Of a DNA stretch of 64,000 nt, positions 24,154-38,800 are shown in pieces; the stretch's first letter is position 1, and each line of letters opens with the position of its first letter. Source of the DNA: Tetrahymena elliotti 4EA (Eukaryota > Ciliophora > Oligohymenophorea > Hymenostomatida > Tetrahymenidae); NCBI GenBank assembly GCA_000231825.2, contig JH720321.1, positions 438,761 through 502,760 on the forward strand. The letters run 5' to 3'. A program made the position numbers and the translations under genes. A model generated the notes under the pieces. It had not been told where the DNA came from and made no database searches. It was given only the letters and a program-made list of their open reading frames with translations.

Positions 24154-27100
24154 ATGTATAGCGATACAGCTAGAATTTAAGAAATAAGTAATGAATTATC
24201 TTTTAACCAAAACAAAGAATTACTTCTCATTTTACTTTTTTTAAAGTTAAAAAAGCGAACATCTACAATAAAACTATCAGCTTAACCTTCAAGTAAATTT
24301 ATTATTTACATTCATTTATTTATTTTATTTTTTATTAAACATTTAAAATAAGGTCAATTTTTATTTCTCCTTCAGAATCCAGATAAATCAGAAATTTTAT
24401 TGAGGATAATAATGAAATATATAAATTAGATATGGACTTGATGTAATAATCTTATTTCAACTTATTTTCTAATTTTTTTCAAGATGGTGTTAATTAGGTG
24501 ATTAAAATTTGTATATCTTATGTCAAGGAATCGAGGAATGTCACAACTTAAAATTCTTAAAACTGAATCTAAAGTAAATTTTGTATAATTAGCAGTTATT
24601 AAAAGCAACCTTAAATTTTTAAAGATCATGCTCAATAAGCTAAACAGGTGCAGAATATTTACATAATACTCTCAGTAATTTGGAGAAGCTTGAACAAATT
24701 TACTTAAATTTAGAGTATTACTTTTTATGATTTTAGAAGTATCAACATGAAAATTATTTAAGAGATAATAACATAGAAGATAAATAAATAAGACTCATTT
24801 TTAATTGCTTTAATATGATGCCAGATCTTTAATCGCTTGAAATATCTTTGAAGTAAATATTAAACATAGGAATTAAATAAATTATATAAAAAAATTTTAT
24901 AGATAAAACAAAATAGGTTATGAAGGAATTTAAGCAATTGCAGATTAGCTAGAATTGTGTAAAAAATTAATAAAAATTAGCTTAAACTATGGGTAAAAAT
25001 ATTTTGGAAGCATTTAAATATTAAGATTGTGCTAAAAATATATGAAAAGATATAATAATACTGATGAAAGAGCAGCTCAATAGTTGATTGATACATTTTC
25101 AAAAATCTAAAGTCTAAGAATGCTTTAGTTAGAAGCCAGGTAAAAATTGACTTTTTTTTAGCTCATTCATTATGAATTTTTTTCTTTAGGAAAACAAAAT
25201 ATTCTCAGGAAATAAATCCTATTTTCCCAAGCAACATTCGAGAATTAAAAAATTTAGAATAGTTAGTTCTTGATTTTGGGTAAAATTTTAAATTCATTAA
25301 AAAAATTAAATGTTTTTTAATAAAAGCCTAAGTAATATCGAAAATTAACACATCAAAAAGATTTGTCAAAATATGAATTATTTAACAAACTTAAAATTTA
25401 TTGATTTGTCTTTTTAGTAAGCAAGATATTTATTTATTTATTTCTTTCTTTCTTTCTAAAAAGATTCTTTAAATATTTTTATAGCTCTAATAATATTAGT
25501 GAATAAAGTTTAATAGACATTAAATAGATGCTTTGTTAACTAAAAAAAATGAAAGAAGTTAAGCTTAACTTAAGGTTTTATTTATTAGATTTTCTTTAAT
25601 TTAACTTAGTAAGATAAAATTAGGTAAACTTAAATTACTATTTAATCTGTGACATAATTGGCTTAAGGGTTTTAACAAATTATTGAATTAAATAAGCTAT
25701 CTATTGATATAAGGTATTATTTTATTTAGAACATAGTTTTAAAATTATTTTTTTAGTGAAAATTATAATATGGGATAAATTGAAGGAATTAAAGATTTTA
25801 GCACTCAGATTTCAAAGTTACAAAATTTGGAAAATCTGAATTTAGATTTATCGTAAAATTACCTTTTTTAAAATTAATCAATAATCTTTAAATATTTATG
25901 TAATTTAGATGGAACAATTTAGGAATTTTAGGAGCATAATATGCTTTAGAAAATATAAAATATTGTTAAAAACTTAACCATTTAACAATTAATTTAAGGT
26001 AATTAATCGATTACTTCCATCGATAAAAATTTTGCTTATTAATTCATACCACAAATAAAATATATTTTAAAAATAATAAAAATTTATTGACAAATAATTT
26101 AATAATTTAAAAAGTAATAATGGTATAGCTTCTATTGGAATGTGGAATTTTAGTAATCAACTATCTTCACTCAGCAAGATAATCAATTTAAAACTTGGTT
26201 TATCGTAAAATATACTAATTTTATTCACAAAAGTAGATGCGTTAAAAATATTTAATTATTTATAGAAACAATTTGATTGATTAAAAAGGAGCTAAAGATA
26301 TAACAAGAGCTTTAGAGAGCTTGAAAAATCTTTAGTTTATTAGCTTAGATTTTAAGTATATTGTTTTTGTTAAAATATTTTGCTAATTTAAATAAGAAAA
26401 AATTAGATTAAATCAATGGGTGCTATGGACTTACTCTATGAATTGACAAAACTTTGTTACATAAAATCTATTAATCTTAATTTAGAGTAAAGACAAATTT
26501 TCTAAATAACTTGTTTCATTTAATAAAATATTTTTATAGAGATAATTAAATAACAAATGAAGATTAAGTCATAAATAAACCTCTGAAAGACTTCAAAAAA
26601 CTTCAACGATTATTAGAAATTTTTATCAGCTTTAAGTAAATCCTATTTATTTGGAAAATTTTTAAATGATTTATGTTATTCGATAGAGGAAATTAGATCA
26701 AAAGAACCAATTAGGTTAAGCCTAATATGCTACATAGAATAAAAAGGATTGTTAAATTGGGTATAGTTTATTGATTAAAGAAAGGCTTTCAATCTCTGTT
26801 CTTAAAAAATATAGTTTATTTCTTATATAATTAGTAACATAGTATTTCATAAAATATTGTTCATATTTTCAAAAAGATTTATTTAAAATTTTATTACTTT
26901 TTTAGAAAAAATTTAATTACTCTTATGTATTTCAAGTTTTTTAAAATAATTATTTTTTGTTTTTTAAGAGACTGGCTGATTTAACAAAACAATTAATGTT
27001 AAGTCAGTTAAATATCTAAAAATTTTGGAAAGTAAGAAACAAAACTAATTCAAAAAAATCATTGAAGTTTTTTAAATAGATGGATGATACTTTGCTTTTT

Positions 27101-27163
27101 CATCTTTTCATGAAAATTAATAAAAAATAATTGTAATATTATATTACTTTAATATAATTATGA
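24154..27163 (+). CDS. Leucine-rich-repeat protein, many small exons
   Basis: The gene opens MYSDTARIQEISNELSFNQN, then an intron (about 24290-24375) leads to FIEDNNEIYKLDMDLMQQSY, a start region shared by ciliate LRR proteins. A series of short exons follows, each holding about one repeat: ECHNLKFLKLNL, LEKLEQIYLNLE, AIADQLELCKKLIKISLNYG, IRELKNLEQLVLDFG, NMNYLTNLKFIDLSFQ and so on to about 26740. The final exon (about 26970-27163) gives RLADLTKQLMLSQLNIQKFW and stops at TGA. Repeats of the form LxxLxxLxLxL fold as a curved solenoid for protein binding; the partner is unknown. Introns carry simple repeats, for example TTTA/TTTC at 25428-25457. Exon borders were not all resolved and I cannot exclude a disabled exon. 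No kinase or other domain was seen. Confidence 0.6.
25428..25457. repeat. TTTA/TTTC microsatellite inside an LRR-gene intron
   Basis: A run of TATT units passes into TTTC units (TTTCTTTCTTTCTTTC). It sits between two leucine-rich-repeat exons. Confidence 0.75.
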
Positions 27164-27771
27164 TGAAAAAATTTATTAATTTTTACTAATGATAAATTGT
27201 AATAATTTTTAAACAAAAAACATAAATTATTTTAAAACTAAATTTTAATTTCTCTGATTAGGAAGATTTAATCTAATTAAAATAACCTATATTAGTAAAT
27301 GTCAAAAGGTTTATTTTTTATAAAGTACAAAAAAGCAAAAAATAATTTAGTTGTTAATAAGAAAGAAGTGGTTAATAAATTAAATATAGAAATATTAAAA
27401 AAAGATAAGAAAAAATTCAAAAACATAAAAATTATTAACTTATTTTGCAATAAAAAATGAATATTTAAGTGGTATTTATATGCTTATGTAAAAAAATAAA
27501 ATTTTAGATAGTTAAAGAAATATATATCATAATTGATGATAAATCAGTTAAATATATATTATGTATGTTCTTTCCATTCATTCATTAAATCATTTTTTGA
27601 TACATTGGTTATGAACTGGCTTTATGATACACAATAGTTATTATCAAAAAAATTAATTCTGTAAATATATAAATTTGCTTTATTGTTAATAGAAAACAAC
27701 CAAATAAGCAAAAATTAAGCAAGCGAAATACAACAATTAATACATAGATTAATTATTCATTATTTTAGGAA
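27164..27771. other. Intergenic, AT-rich
   Basis: 600 bases between the LRR gene and the kinesin gene, both plus strand. Nothing recognised. Confidence 0.5.
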
Positions 27772-30700
27772 ATGGAAAACATAAAAGTAGCTCTTCGTGT
27801 CAGGCCTCTAAGTGATACTGAGAGGTTAAGTTAAGAGGAAAACATCTTTGATATAATAAACAATGAGCATATAACTGTAAATAGATCATTTATTAAGGAG
27901 CTTTTGAACACAAAAAGGATGAATCTAACAACAAAAATATCATACACTTTTGACTTATGTTTTGATTAAGATTCATCAAATTTAGATGTATTTAATTAAT
28001 CAGTGCTAAGCGTTTCTGAATCTGTTATTCATGGTAAATTTTATTTAGAATATTGCCATTTAAATTGATTTTCATTTCATGCTAAATTTTGTATTAGAAA
28101 TAACAATATTCTTTAACAACAATTTTTATTTTTATGAAAGTCAAATTTTATAAAAAAAGGAATAAATTCTACAATTTTTATGTATGGCTAAACGGGTAGT
28201 GGTAAAACATACACTACTTTAGGTCCTATAGGTGATTCTATGAATACAAATAATCCTTATTATTACTAGAAATCACTTTAAAACATGAAATAAAGAGAAT
28301 ATGACGGAGATTTAGGTGTTCTCCTACTAGCCATGAATCATATCCTCAACTCAATATAAGCAGTAATTTCATTTAATAATAGAATATCAGTTTAGTTACA
28401 ATTAAGATAAAGCCCTTAATCTATTTAGAGTTCTTAAAATAGATTAATTTAAAGCTTATTTTTTAGCTTTTCAGCTCTCTAATTAGATTAGATATAAAAA
28501 ATGATAGATAGGTAGATTAATTTATCAATTTTATAAAAAGAATAAGGAAAAGACCTTTGCAGTCAAGTGCAGTTATTTTGAAATCTATAATGAAAATGTT
28601 TATGATTTGTTAAAGAATAAAAACTCTTTAGATGAGGCTTTGCAGTTAAGTGAAAATCATTAAAAAAAGGATTTTGTTATAAAGGGTTTAAGAGAAGTTG
28701 AAATATAAAGTATTGAGGATATCTTAGATGTAATATATCAAGGAGAAGAAAACAGGCACTATGCTGAAACAATTCTAAATCACTCTTCCTCTCGTTCTCA
28801 TACTATTTTCAAATTATATGTCCACTCATATGGCAATGACTAGATAGCAAAATACAGATAAAAAAACTCATCATCTACATTAAACATTAACAATTAATAA
28901 CTTTTAGAATTTGCAGATAATCATCCTAACACTGTAATAACTGAAAGCTGTCTTAACTTCGTAGATCTAGCTGGTTCGGAAAAAATATCAAACCATCACT
29001 CATTAGCAGACGATTTTACAAAAGACATTAAGTAAATATTTATCCAACATTCAAAAGGAAAAACTTAAATTTTTCAAGCTAAACTAAACAGTTTTTATTT
29101 GGTATTAAAGCCAGAAATAATTTTATTTTCTTCAAATGGTTTTAAAAATATTAATCTAATTTTGAATATTTAGTGTGAATAATTATTAAAATGAAGAACA
29201 AACAACTTCTGCTATGAAGATGGTGAAAGAAAGGATTAAAGAAAGTTAATCTATTAACAAAAGTTTATTTTTTTTAACATAAGTTATATCTCTACAAAGC
29301 TAAAACAAATCATCAAATCACATTCCATATAGAAATTCAGCTATCACTAAAATCCTCAAGTATCTTGTTAAAATTATTTTTCTTTTTTATATGTTAAAAA
29401 ATTTTATTCAATAGATCAAGCCTTGGAGGAAATTCTAGAACTCTCATCATACTTTGTGTTACCCCAACTAGTATTAATAAATATTATAAATACCAATATT
29501 TCATTTGATACAATTTAAATAGGTACACATTTCGAATAAAGTTTAAGTACTATGAGATTTGGATAGAATGCCAAGAAGATAAAAAATAGCATTGAAATTA
29601 ACTACAGGAGAGACTTATACTACAATTATTATGACAGAAATAGTGAATAGTTTCATTCTAATTAAAATTTATAAATAGATTTGGATAAAAAGATAAAGGT
29701 AAATAATATGATTATTGCAAATAAACATGTAGTTAAATAAGGAGCATGCTATATTTTGTTATTAATCTGCTTTAATAATATACTTATTATTTGTTTATTT
29801 TAAAAGGATAATGCTGAATAAAAGGAAGAAATTGATAACTTGAAGAGAATTATTAATGAAATTATGTAAGAAAAAAATGAGATCTTAGAGAAATTAAAAA
29901 AACTAATGAAAAGAACAATTCAAGATTAGAAGAATGAGCTAGAAAATGAGATTTAATAAAAAATGCTTCCTGTTTAATTGCATGAAGAGGCAGGTCTAAT
30001 TTTCCATACAGCTGAAACTCTTAAAAATAATAAAATTTATGCATCAATCGATAAGGATGTTTGTAACTTGCTATATGACTATGAAGGAAAAATAGCCCTT
30101 TAAATCAGTAAAAAGCTAAATTCCTAATTAAAGCAGTATGAATACAAGCAGAAAGTACTTGAATAGAATTTCAATCAGATCTAATAACATTATTTATCAA
30201 TTTATAATGAACTTATGGACTAGAAGGAAGAGCTAAATAATTCTAAATGGAGGTAAATTTATTCAAGCAATTTGATTTAAATAATTTTTACTTTTATTTA
30301 ATAGATACACTGTTATGGAAAAGAAATACAAGGAATTAAGAGAAGCTGCTGAAGGAGCTTTGAAGAGATTAGATTTATATGAAAATATGATAGGAATCAA
30401 TGACATTAGCAATGAAGAAATAAATAATATTGAAAATTAATTGTTTAGTGCTCTGGATAAACTGAAATTAGAAAAAGCAAGAAGAATTTTCAAAGATGAA
30501 ATCAATAGCCTGAAAATAAAGCTAGGCTTAAAATAGAACAGTAGAGCTTCCAACTAAAAGGTAGGCAAAGGAAAATAATAAAGAGGAAGCAACATTATAG
30601 AGTCAATAACTTCAGAGGAATAACTCTAGTAGTTAATGATGCAATAGTAACAATAAATATCATTACAAAATTAACAATAGACAGATAGTAAATCAATTCT

Positions 30701-32351
30701 TGATAATTATTGCAATAAAAGTATTGAATTGAGAAATGCATTATTTAATGATGATTAAAATGATGAAAAATTAATGTTAGATCATCTCAATTAATAAGAA
30801 TTTTAGAACAGTTAAAATAGAAATGAGAATTTAAATAAATAAAGAGAACTTTTAAGATAAATATTCTTTAAAAATATTGATAACTGGGATGTTTAATAGC
30901 AATAGATCAAGCTTTCATAGATAGAAAATCTTATGTTAGAAAACTCTCCTTCTGTCTCTTCTAATTTATCACAATAGCCTGCCTCGAAGAGTAACAATAA
31001 TAAATATTTGAATTCTTAAAGCAAATCTCCTTCTCCATTAAATAAGATGTAAAATAGAAATAGCAATAATTCTTTCTCTAAATAACCTTCACTCTCAACA
31101 AACAAAAAAGTGAAAAAAACTACTACTAATTCTTAGTAACCTTAGCAGCACTATGATGTATCTCCTTTAGGTAGAAAGCATCTATCATATTCTTCATATG
31201 CATGTACACCTGAAGTAAAGAGATAAACAAAAACAAATAGTTCAATGGTAATCAACTCATCAATAAATGGAGCTAATTCAAATAAAAAATAAAACACAAT
31301 TATTTCTGATAACTACAATACTCCTAATAACAATACAAATCCTCAAATTAATATTGTACCTATAAATTACAGTGCCAATCCTTAAAATGTAGGATAAAAT
31401 AATTAAAATGTTATCAAATAAATTTCAAAAATATCTTAGGATCAAATATCTTTGATGAATGAAAATACAAACCTTTCAAATTAAATAAATAGATCAGCAT
31501 CCAACAGCTCAAACCCCAATAGTAGCTCTAATATAAGTAGTTCAAAAAATCATTTAAAACTAAATATCAACAAAAATAATCTACCCACTGTAAATAAATC
31601 TTTCCATGTTGAATCCTAAAAGCCATCTTCTTTGAGCAACCTTGGCCCTTCAAATATAAACACAAATAATAGTTTCCACAATGGTTCTAGTAGTCACAAT
31701 ACAAGCTATGTTTAAAATAGCAGCAATAATGTTGAAAAGCAATAGCAATAATAGTAGTAAATATCTACCCATAGAACAAATGATATAAGTAGGGCATCAT
31801 CTGCTCTAAATTAGTATGCAAACAATGAAAAAAGACCAAATTCAAGAAATAACTCATTTTAAAATAACTAAAATAATGATTAATTAAACTAATAAAACTC
31901 TACAAATAACAAAAGTAATAGTTCCTCATTTATTTTGGATCTTGCAACAAATTTGAACAATATCAATCAAAAAATTCTCTTGAATAAATCATAAGAAAAT
32001 TCGCCAAATAGAGGAAAGAGCAGCACTAAGAATAGTGCTTTCAATAGTTCAAATATTAGTGAAATTAATGAAATAAAAGAAGAAAGAGAACTTGCAGAAA
32101 GTAATAGTTAACTATCTACTAAGATTCCTTCTTCTACAAGCAGTACAAACAAAACATAGTTAAGCAACCTAGTTAATCCTCTTAAAGCAAAAATGAAAGA
32201 ATTTAAAAAGAATCTTAGCAATTAAGGTAGTGCATTCACAAGTTAAGCTGATTACGAAAGCAACCATAGTCATTAATCAATAGAAGATATTACAGCCAAG
32301 AATCTGTTAATTAAGCCCTAAAAAATAACAGAATACCCAACTAAAAAATGA
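27772..32351 (+). CDS. Kinesin-7 (CENP-E-like) motor protein with long Q/N/S-rich tail
   Basis: Eight exons (27772-28033, 28160-28362, 28508-29031, 29174-29359, 29415-29470, 29523-29698, 29807-30252, 30305-32351) join in frame to 1299 residues. The N-terminal motor shows MENIKVALRVRPLSDTER, the P-loop GQTGSGKTYT, FEIYNENVYDLL, switch I HYAETILNHSSSRSH, switch II DLAG followed by SE, INKSLFFLTQVI, IPYRNSAITKIL and LSTMRFGQNAKKIKNSIEIN. The wording around switch I and LGGNSRTLIILCVTPTS points to the kinesin-7 group. The stretch between switch II and INKSL is about 25 residues longer than usual. Residues about 430-640 form coiled coils (dimerisation). The last 600 residues are mostly N, Q and S with short basic patches, likely disordered. 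It would move along microtubules using ATP; cargo and whether it serves spindle or cilium are unknown. Confidence 0.9.
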
Positions 32352-32864
32352 TCTTTTTTCTAAAAAATTTATTTTTTATTAATTAATTAAATTATTTTTA
32401 TTATCATTTAATTGTTATCAATAATTAAATATCATCAAATATGTAATTAAAAATTTATAATTGATTTTATGATTTCCAACAATTTTTATAATCTTTAAAT
32501 CAAACACTAAAGTTGTTTCTATTTTTTTATTTTATATATTGAAATTTTCAATATTTTAAATTTATTTTTATTCTCATTTTCTCTAAAATTAATATTAAAA
32601 ATATTATTTTTTCATATTCTTTAAATCTAATGCAGCACATGTTATTAATTTGGAATTAATTAAATTTTATTTGATTAATCTGCTTTATTTAAAAAGATTA
32701 AAATTTAACAAAAATTAATTACTTTTTTTAATTTGAAATATTTAAGTTAAATTAAAAGTGTTTCAGTAAATTCACAAAATTGTATATAATATAAATAAGA
32801 TTTATTATTTTTGTAAATATTTTAATTATTGAGTTATTTAGTTTGAGTTGATGCTTTTTATTTT
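32352..32864. other. Convergent intergenic region
   Basis: 513 bases between the 3' ends of the kinesin and dynein genes. Very AT-rich; no polyadenylation element can be singled out because AATAAA-like words are everywhere. Confidence 0.55.
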
Positions 32865-35800
32865 TCAATTGTTTTGTAGAACAAATGCAACACCTGCAAT
32901 AATTCTATCATTTAGACTTCCTTGAACAGGGATTTTTATTTTTGCAACAAGCTTTTCTCTTTGACTACTTGAGAAAATAGGGAATTCCTATGAATAAAAT
33001 TAGAATATGTTAGAATATTATTGATTATCAAAATGTTAATAGATATTACTCCTAAAGTATTTGAAGGGTAAGGATCTTATTCTTCTTTAGGAATAAAACC
33101 AATATATAGATCAGGTAGTTAAACAAATTCTGGAAGATCTTAAGCACCATCAACAAGATGTCCTTAGTTAATCTAGCAACCTTGAAGCAAAAGATGTTTT
33201 ATCTAATTTAGTAAAAAATTATTTGATTCAAAAAATAAAAATTTAATTAAATTATCTACTTTAATTGTGATTGCAGTGTTTATCTTTGATTAGTCAAATG
33301 ATGTAACTATTTTTAAGTCATTAAGAGGTTTACTTATTTTTCTTGCTGTCTTTTGTCTCAAAGCATTTAAGAAAATTTCAGGATGGAAGAGGTCAGATAA
33401 ATTAAGAGGACTGTCGAGAAGAGTACCATTTCTTAAGGTTTCAACCCATTTCTTGAGTTAATAAACTCTTGAGCAGAATCCCTTTAACCAACTATTAGCA
33501 TTATCAGGTCCTTCCCAAACTTTACTCCATTTTTCAGGTACATCACCTAACATGAGTTCCATACCTGTTGCTTGTATTTCACTAGTTAAAAGACCATTTC
33601 CAAATAATACCTATAAATTTAATTTAATTTGAAAATATTTCTAAATAGTATTAAAAAATAATATACCTTGTTCAAACCTTCAATCGAACTCTCAATTTTT
33701 TCAAGCATTTAGTATGCTGATGAAGCTTCTAGGTAAACAAATGATTCTATAGGATCAGTTGATGTAAGATTTTAAGGTTTTATTTGAGGTAAGCCACTAC
33801 CTTCACGGAATTATTTGTATAGATTTTTCCATAGATTTATAATAGTGCCAAGTGATTTTTACCATTTTTCTTTATCAAATTTAAGATCTTCAGCACTTGC
33901 TTGCATAATAATCTTAAGATTAGAAATAACTTGCTAAGTATTGTATCTTTGAACTGCTTTATCAATATTTAGAGGTAAACCGAAAATAGAGGGGGTATCA
34001 GTTTCACTCATCTTTTTAACAATTGCCAAATAATCAGGTAAATTAGTTGTTTGAGGTAGAGTATCTCCAGTGGGCATTCTAGAAGATCCTTTCAACATAT
34101 TATTATTGAAATATAATTCAATGTAAGATCTTAACACTCTCATGTCAAATGCCTCATCTATTCTACCACCATATATTGCATTTTCGAATAAACCATAAAG
34201 TGTTTCCCAGCTAATTCCCTTCTATTGAGTATCTTAAACAAGCCCCTCAATAATTTAAGTACCAGCCTATATATTGCATAAAAAGTTAAATATTTAGAAT
34301 GTTTTTAGATTCTCATTTTTAAATTTCAAAATATTTAAGTTAGAGTATTATAAATAATTAACTAAATCATTCAAAATAAATAAATATTTATTTACTCTTA
34401 AATCACCATAAGAGAATTCATAGAACTTAGACCAACCTTAAGGTATGTAAGTTCTTCTTTCTTGTAAAATAGCATGGAACCAAGCTAAAAGGAACAAAAG
34501 TTAAGATCTCTAAGCAGAACCTTTAGAAATGTATTATGGACTCCAGCTACTATATATTCTTTCAACATTCTTTTTAAGACCAGGTGGTGATTCATAAGAA
34601 ACTTTGTAACAGGTTTCTAATAAAATGGCAGGGAATTTAATATGAGCTTCTGTGGTAAGCCATAATCTATTAAATTAATGTATATAAATTATAATAATAT
34701 TTAAATTGAGTTTATTTACCTGAAATTCTAATGAGGTGTAAGAGTTTTTAATTCTTTTTCTAAAATGGGCAACCAAGCAGTGACCAAATGTAAGTTCTTA
34801 AGGCAAAGCCAGTATCCTTTGTTTGCAGCCTTTTTATTTTAAAATTTAATTTTATTAAAAGAATAAAATAAATTAAATTACTTCTCTAAGCTTTTCTAGA
34901 GCTACGTCATTCTGGTTACCACCCATAGACATTTCTTGGAAGTTTTCTCTGCCAATCTATTGCTCAGCATATTCTTCTAATTCTGCAGAAGGATCTGAAC
35001 CAGGTGAGACAACAAATAGAGCAGGAGTTTATGTAGACGTTTCTTGTTAATAGATTTAATTGAATGAGAAAGGATTTCCACTGATTGATGATATTTGTAA
35101 AGACTAGCATACAAAATCATTTAAGGCAGATTATAATCTTTCAGGTCTGAATACTTGAACAAATAGTACTTTCTAAAAGTGAGTTAATTTGCTTGCATAA
35201 GACTGAGGGAAAGCTCTTTCACATTACAATTCTTTGCTCCATTATTCCCATTCTCTATCATTGAAATTAATATTGTTGCATAGTTTACCAAAAGTATTGA
35301 CAAACACAGCATATTGATCTTTACAATCTGGGTTAGACCATTTAGGTGCTTGTAGTTGACTTTCGATTGCCAAAGCTAAATCAAAAAAAAAAAATTTTAA
35401 TTTAAAATTTGATCTTTTAATAAGTTTTACCAGTGTTTCCTAAAAGGAAATCCCATTCATTAGGTTAGAAATACTCAGGATAAATATCATGAACAATATG
35501 GAGACCAAACATAAGTCTATCATGCTTAAAGAGAGAGCTTGCAACATTATTGAAAATAATTCTATTTAAATTCAAACCACAGAATTGTAGCTTTGCTTAC
35601 ATGTTAGGGAATTACTCTTTAACATTTAGACATATTTTGAATAATTTTATAAAGTAGTTCAAAGAGAACCTATACATATTATTTATTTTCTTTAAATCAC
35701 CAATACTTATGAAAAGTTAAGCACCCTTTATGGCAAGGTTTCTATAAACTTCTCTTTATTGATCAAGATTTTCTTACAATTTCGTACTTTCCTTAAGACT

Positions 35801-38800
35801 TCCTTCAATAGTCTAACTCTTTTACTTTGTTTGATTTAAACTCTCAATAAGAACGGAGTTCTCAAGGATGTTACCTATTAAAAACAAAAAAGGATTTAAA
35901 TTATTTATTTATTTATTTTCTAAAAAGAGTAATTAAATAAATACCTGTTGATGAAGCTAATTCTTCTAAAAGAGTCTTTTCTAAATCTTCAAGTTAAATT
36001 TTGAGTTTTTCTTCATTTTCTAAGAGCTCTTGCTTTCTCTTTTCTAGATCTGGTTATTCATGGTTAATGATTATACTTAACAGCTTACCTTCCAAACCAC
36101 TCTTTGTGACTGTGTAATTTATTATACTAACTAAAGCACAAGTATTAGCATTAATTTCGATACCACTGTTTCTTGTACATAGATAAAGTTTAAAGTTTTC
36201 ATTATAATTAACATATTTATCTCCAATCATGACAACCCATCTAGGACCTTAGTGAACTAAATCCTTTCTCAAAATAGGTACTAAAATAGGCTCTATTTTA
36301 TCCAATTCTTAAATCAGCAAAGTCTTACCAAAAAGAACCTAAAATATTTTTAAATTAAATATGTATTAGATGATACTTTTGATAAATAATTAAAATAAAT
36401 ACTGATAATTCTAGTTGGTTAGAAAATTTAGGATCTTGTTAATTTAAGACTTCTATAGTTCCTAAATTTTTCTTAAGCCATTCTGTAGCTTATGTGTTTG
36501 GATCGATCAGCAAAGGAGTCTTACTGGAGTGGAAAATCATTACACTATTTTCTAAACTGAGAGAGTCACCAGGTAAACCTTCACTCTTCCACTTAAGCAT
36601 TTATCCTTCACTACTTAAGAACTTCAAATAATTAAAAGTTTGGGATTTTGTCATTTATTTCCATTCTTGGATAGCTTTTTCTCTTTAATTCTCATCATTT
36701 TCACTTAAATAAATAGTAAAACCAGCAGCAAGTAAACTTTCAATAGGGAAACTCTTGAATTCTTTTTCTATTGATTGAGCTTAGGCTTCCCAACGAACCT
36801 TTTCATCTCCTAATTTGTCAAGTAAAGAAGAAGCAACAGCTAATGTTTCCTCTTATTTCTTAAGATCGTTTTTCAAAATTTCAGCTTGAGATGTCTTTGA
36901 GGCAAAATCTTGTTTTAATTATTCTACCTTACCTTCCAATTTTTGAAGCTCATTTTCATTTTCTTAAAGTTTTTGTCTACTTGAGTTAAGTTTTTAATCA
37001 ATTGCTTTTAAGTTATTTTTAAGAGGGATAACCTTTTCATTAACTTCACTATATCTTAACACAGCAATAGTCCAATCAGCCATAGGACCTGCAGCTTTAG
37101 AAGCATTGTAAGAAACTTCTTTTCTGAAAGATGATTCATTTTCCATAATCTAGGATTAAACTCCTCTTCTGACTTATGGAGTAATAATATCAGGATCAAA
37201 ATTAATAATTTATTCTAGAACTTATCTATTGCTCAAGAATTATCTGACAGTCTACCATTTCTCAACATCTGATATATTAAACACTCTTAAGACACCCTTC
37301 ATAATATTATGAATAACAGGAGGAGGCATCATCAAATTTCTCAAGAAATCTAAATCACTTTTACTGATATTGTCAACTGATTTTTTTGCAGATTGAATTA
37401 AAGGCTTTTTTTATTAAAAAGAAAAATTTTTTTCATTCAAAAAACATTTTTTTTTGTGAAATTAAAAATAAAATGATCTGATTCAATAAATTACCTCGAC
37501 TTCTTAAAGCTATCTTTATACTTCCATTCTTTAATCTTGAATTTTGCCTTCTTCACTTTGTAAATATTCTTAAATTTTTTCACATTCAGCTTTTCTTTCA
37601 GCAGCATTTTGCATAGCTTTACTAATTAAGACCAAGGCATTGTCTGCTTCTTTTTATTTGACAGCCAATTCTTACTTTTTAACTTAGGCTTGCTTTTGAA
37701 GGACATCGACTAGTTCCTTGGCTTCTTAAAGTTTTCCTAAACCTTTTTTCAAGTGAGAGCTCTGTATTATTATTAAAAATGAAATAAAATTAGTTAAAGA
37801 ATCTCAAATATAGTTTAAATAAAATACCTAGCTTCCTCTTGAATTAACTTTCTTTTGATAAATTTTGTAATAAGTATGTGCTAAAGCGAATAAATGAGAA
37901 GGTGAAGCATGTGAATTGTCTAATCCATATTTATGTATGTTAATGAAGTAATTAGCTATATCCTCTTTTTCTTTAGCAGGGAAATTCTCAAGCATTTCTT
38001 TTAATTCTTCTTTCATAATGATTGACATAGACTCTTTGCTCCTAAATTATTTTGATTTTAAAAAATTAATTAATTGATACATTTTAAAAATTCCAAACTA
38101 ATAAAGGATTCTCAAGACCAAAAAATTAAAGTAAAAATTAAAAAGTAATTTTGGAAATAAATGTAGCTTGAATGCAAGGTGATTCTAAATAAACTTATAT
38201 CTAATTTTTTACCAGTTGTTTAACCAAATGACTGAACACTTAGTAAAGAATGCTGGGTTTGATGCACAGTTAGCTGCAAAAGTTTCTTCAGAGTGATCCA
38301 TGCTTAAGACGACTCTCAGATTTTATCTAATTTAATTAACAAGATTATTTTAAATTATTTGGAAATAAAGTATTTTCTTTTCAATATATTAATGGATTTA
38401 AATGAATTATTAAATTAATTACCTGACTCTCATGCAGAAAATATCATAAAGAGATCTTCCATAATATTCTCTACGGACTTCATCCGCATTTTAGAAGGAG
38501 TGATCAACTTCATCTTGAGTGAAGAGACCAGGTATTTCACCACTTGAAATTAATGAGTTAAGCAATTCCAAAAATTCTGACTTGACCAAGTGATGATCTT
38601 CGATATATAAAATTACTTATTTGTTTTGAGCTGCTGCTTTTTCTAAGAAAACCTTGAGTTCTTTTTTAAATTCTCTTGTACCATAATCTCTACTTGTACT
38701 GGGACTAACTATTTCCATTCTTAGCATAGTAGCCATAAGACTGATGCAACTCTTTCTACCAATACCACTTCTACCTGCTAGTAGTACACTTCCACTTTAA

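Noticed and set aside
33934..34143. Minus-strand frames inside 33900-43700 as separate small genes
   Set aside because: They are exons or exon pieces of the dynein heavy chain cut at TAA/TAG codons, or plus-strand shadows of it.
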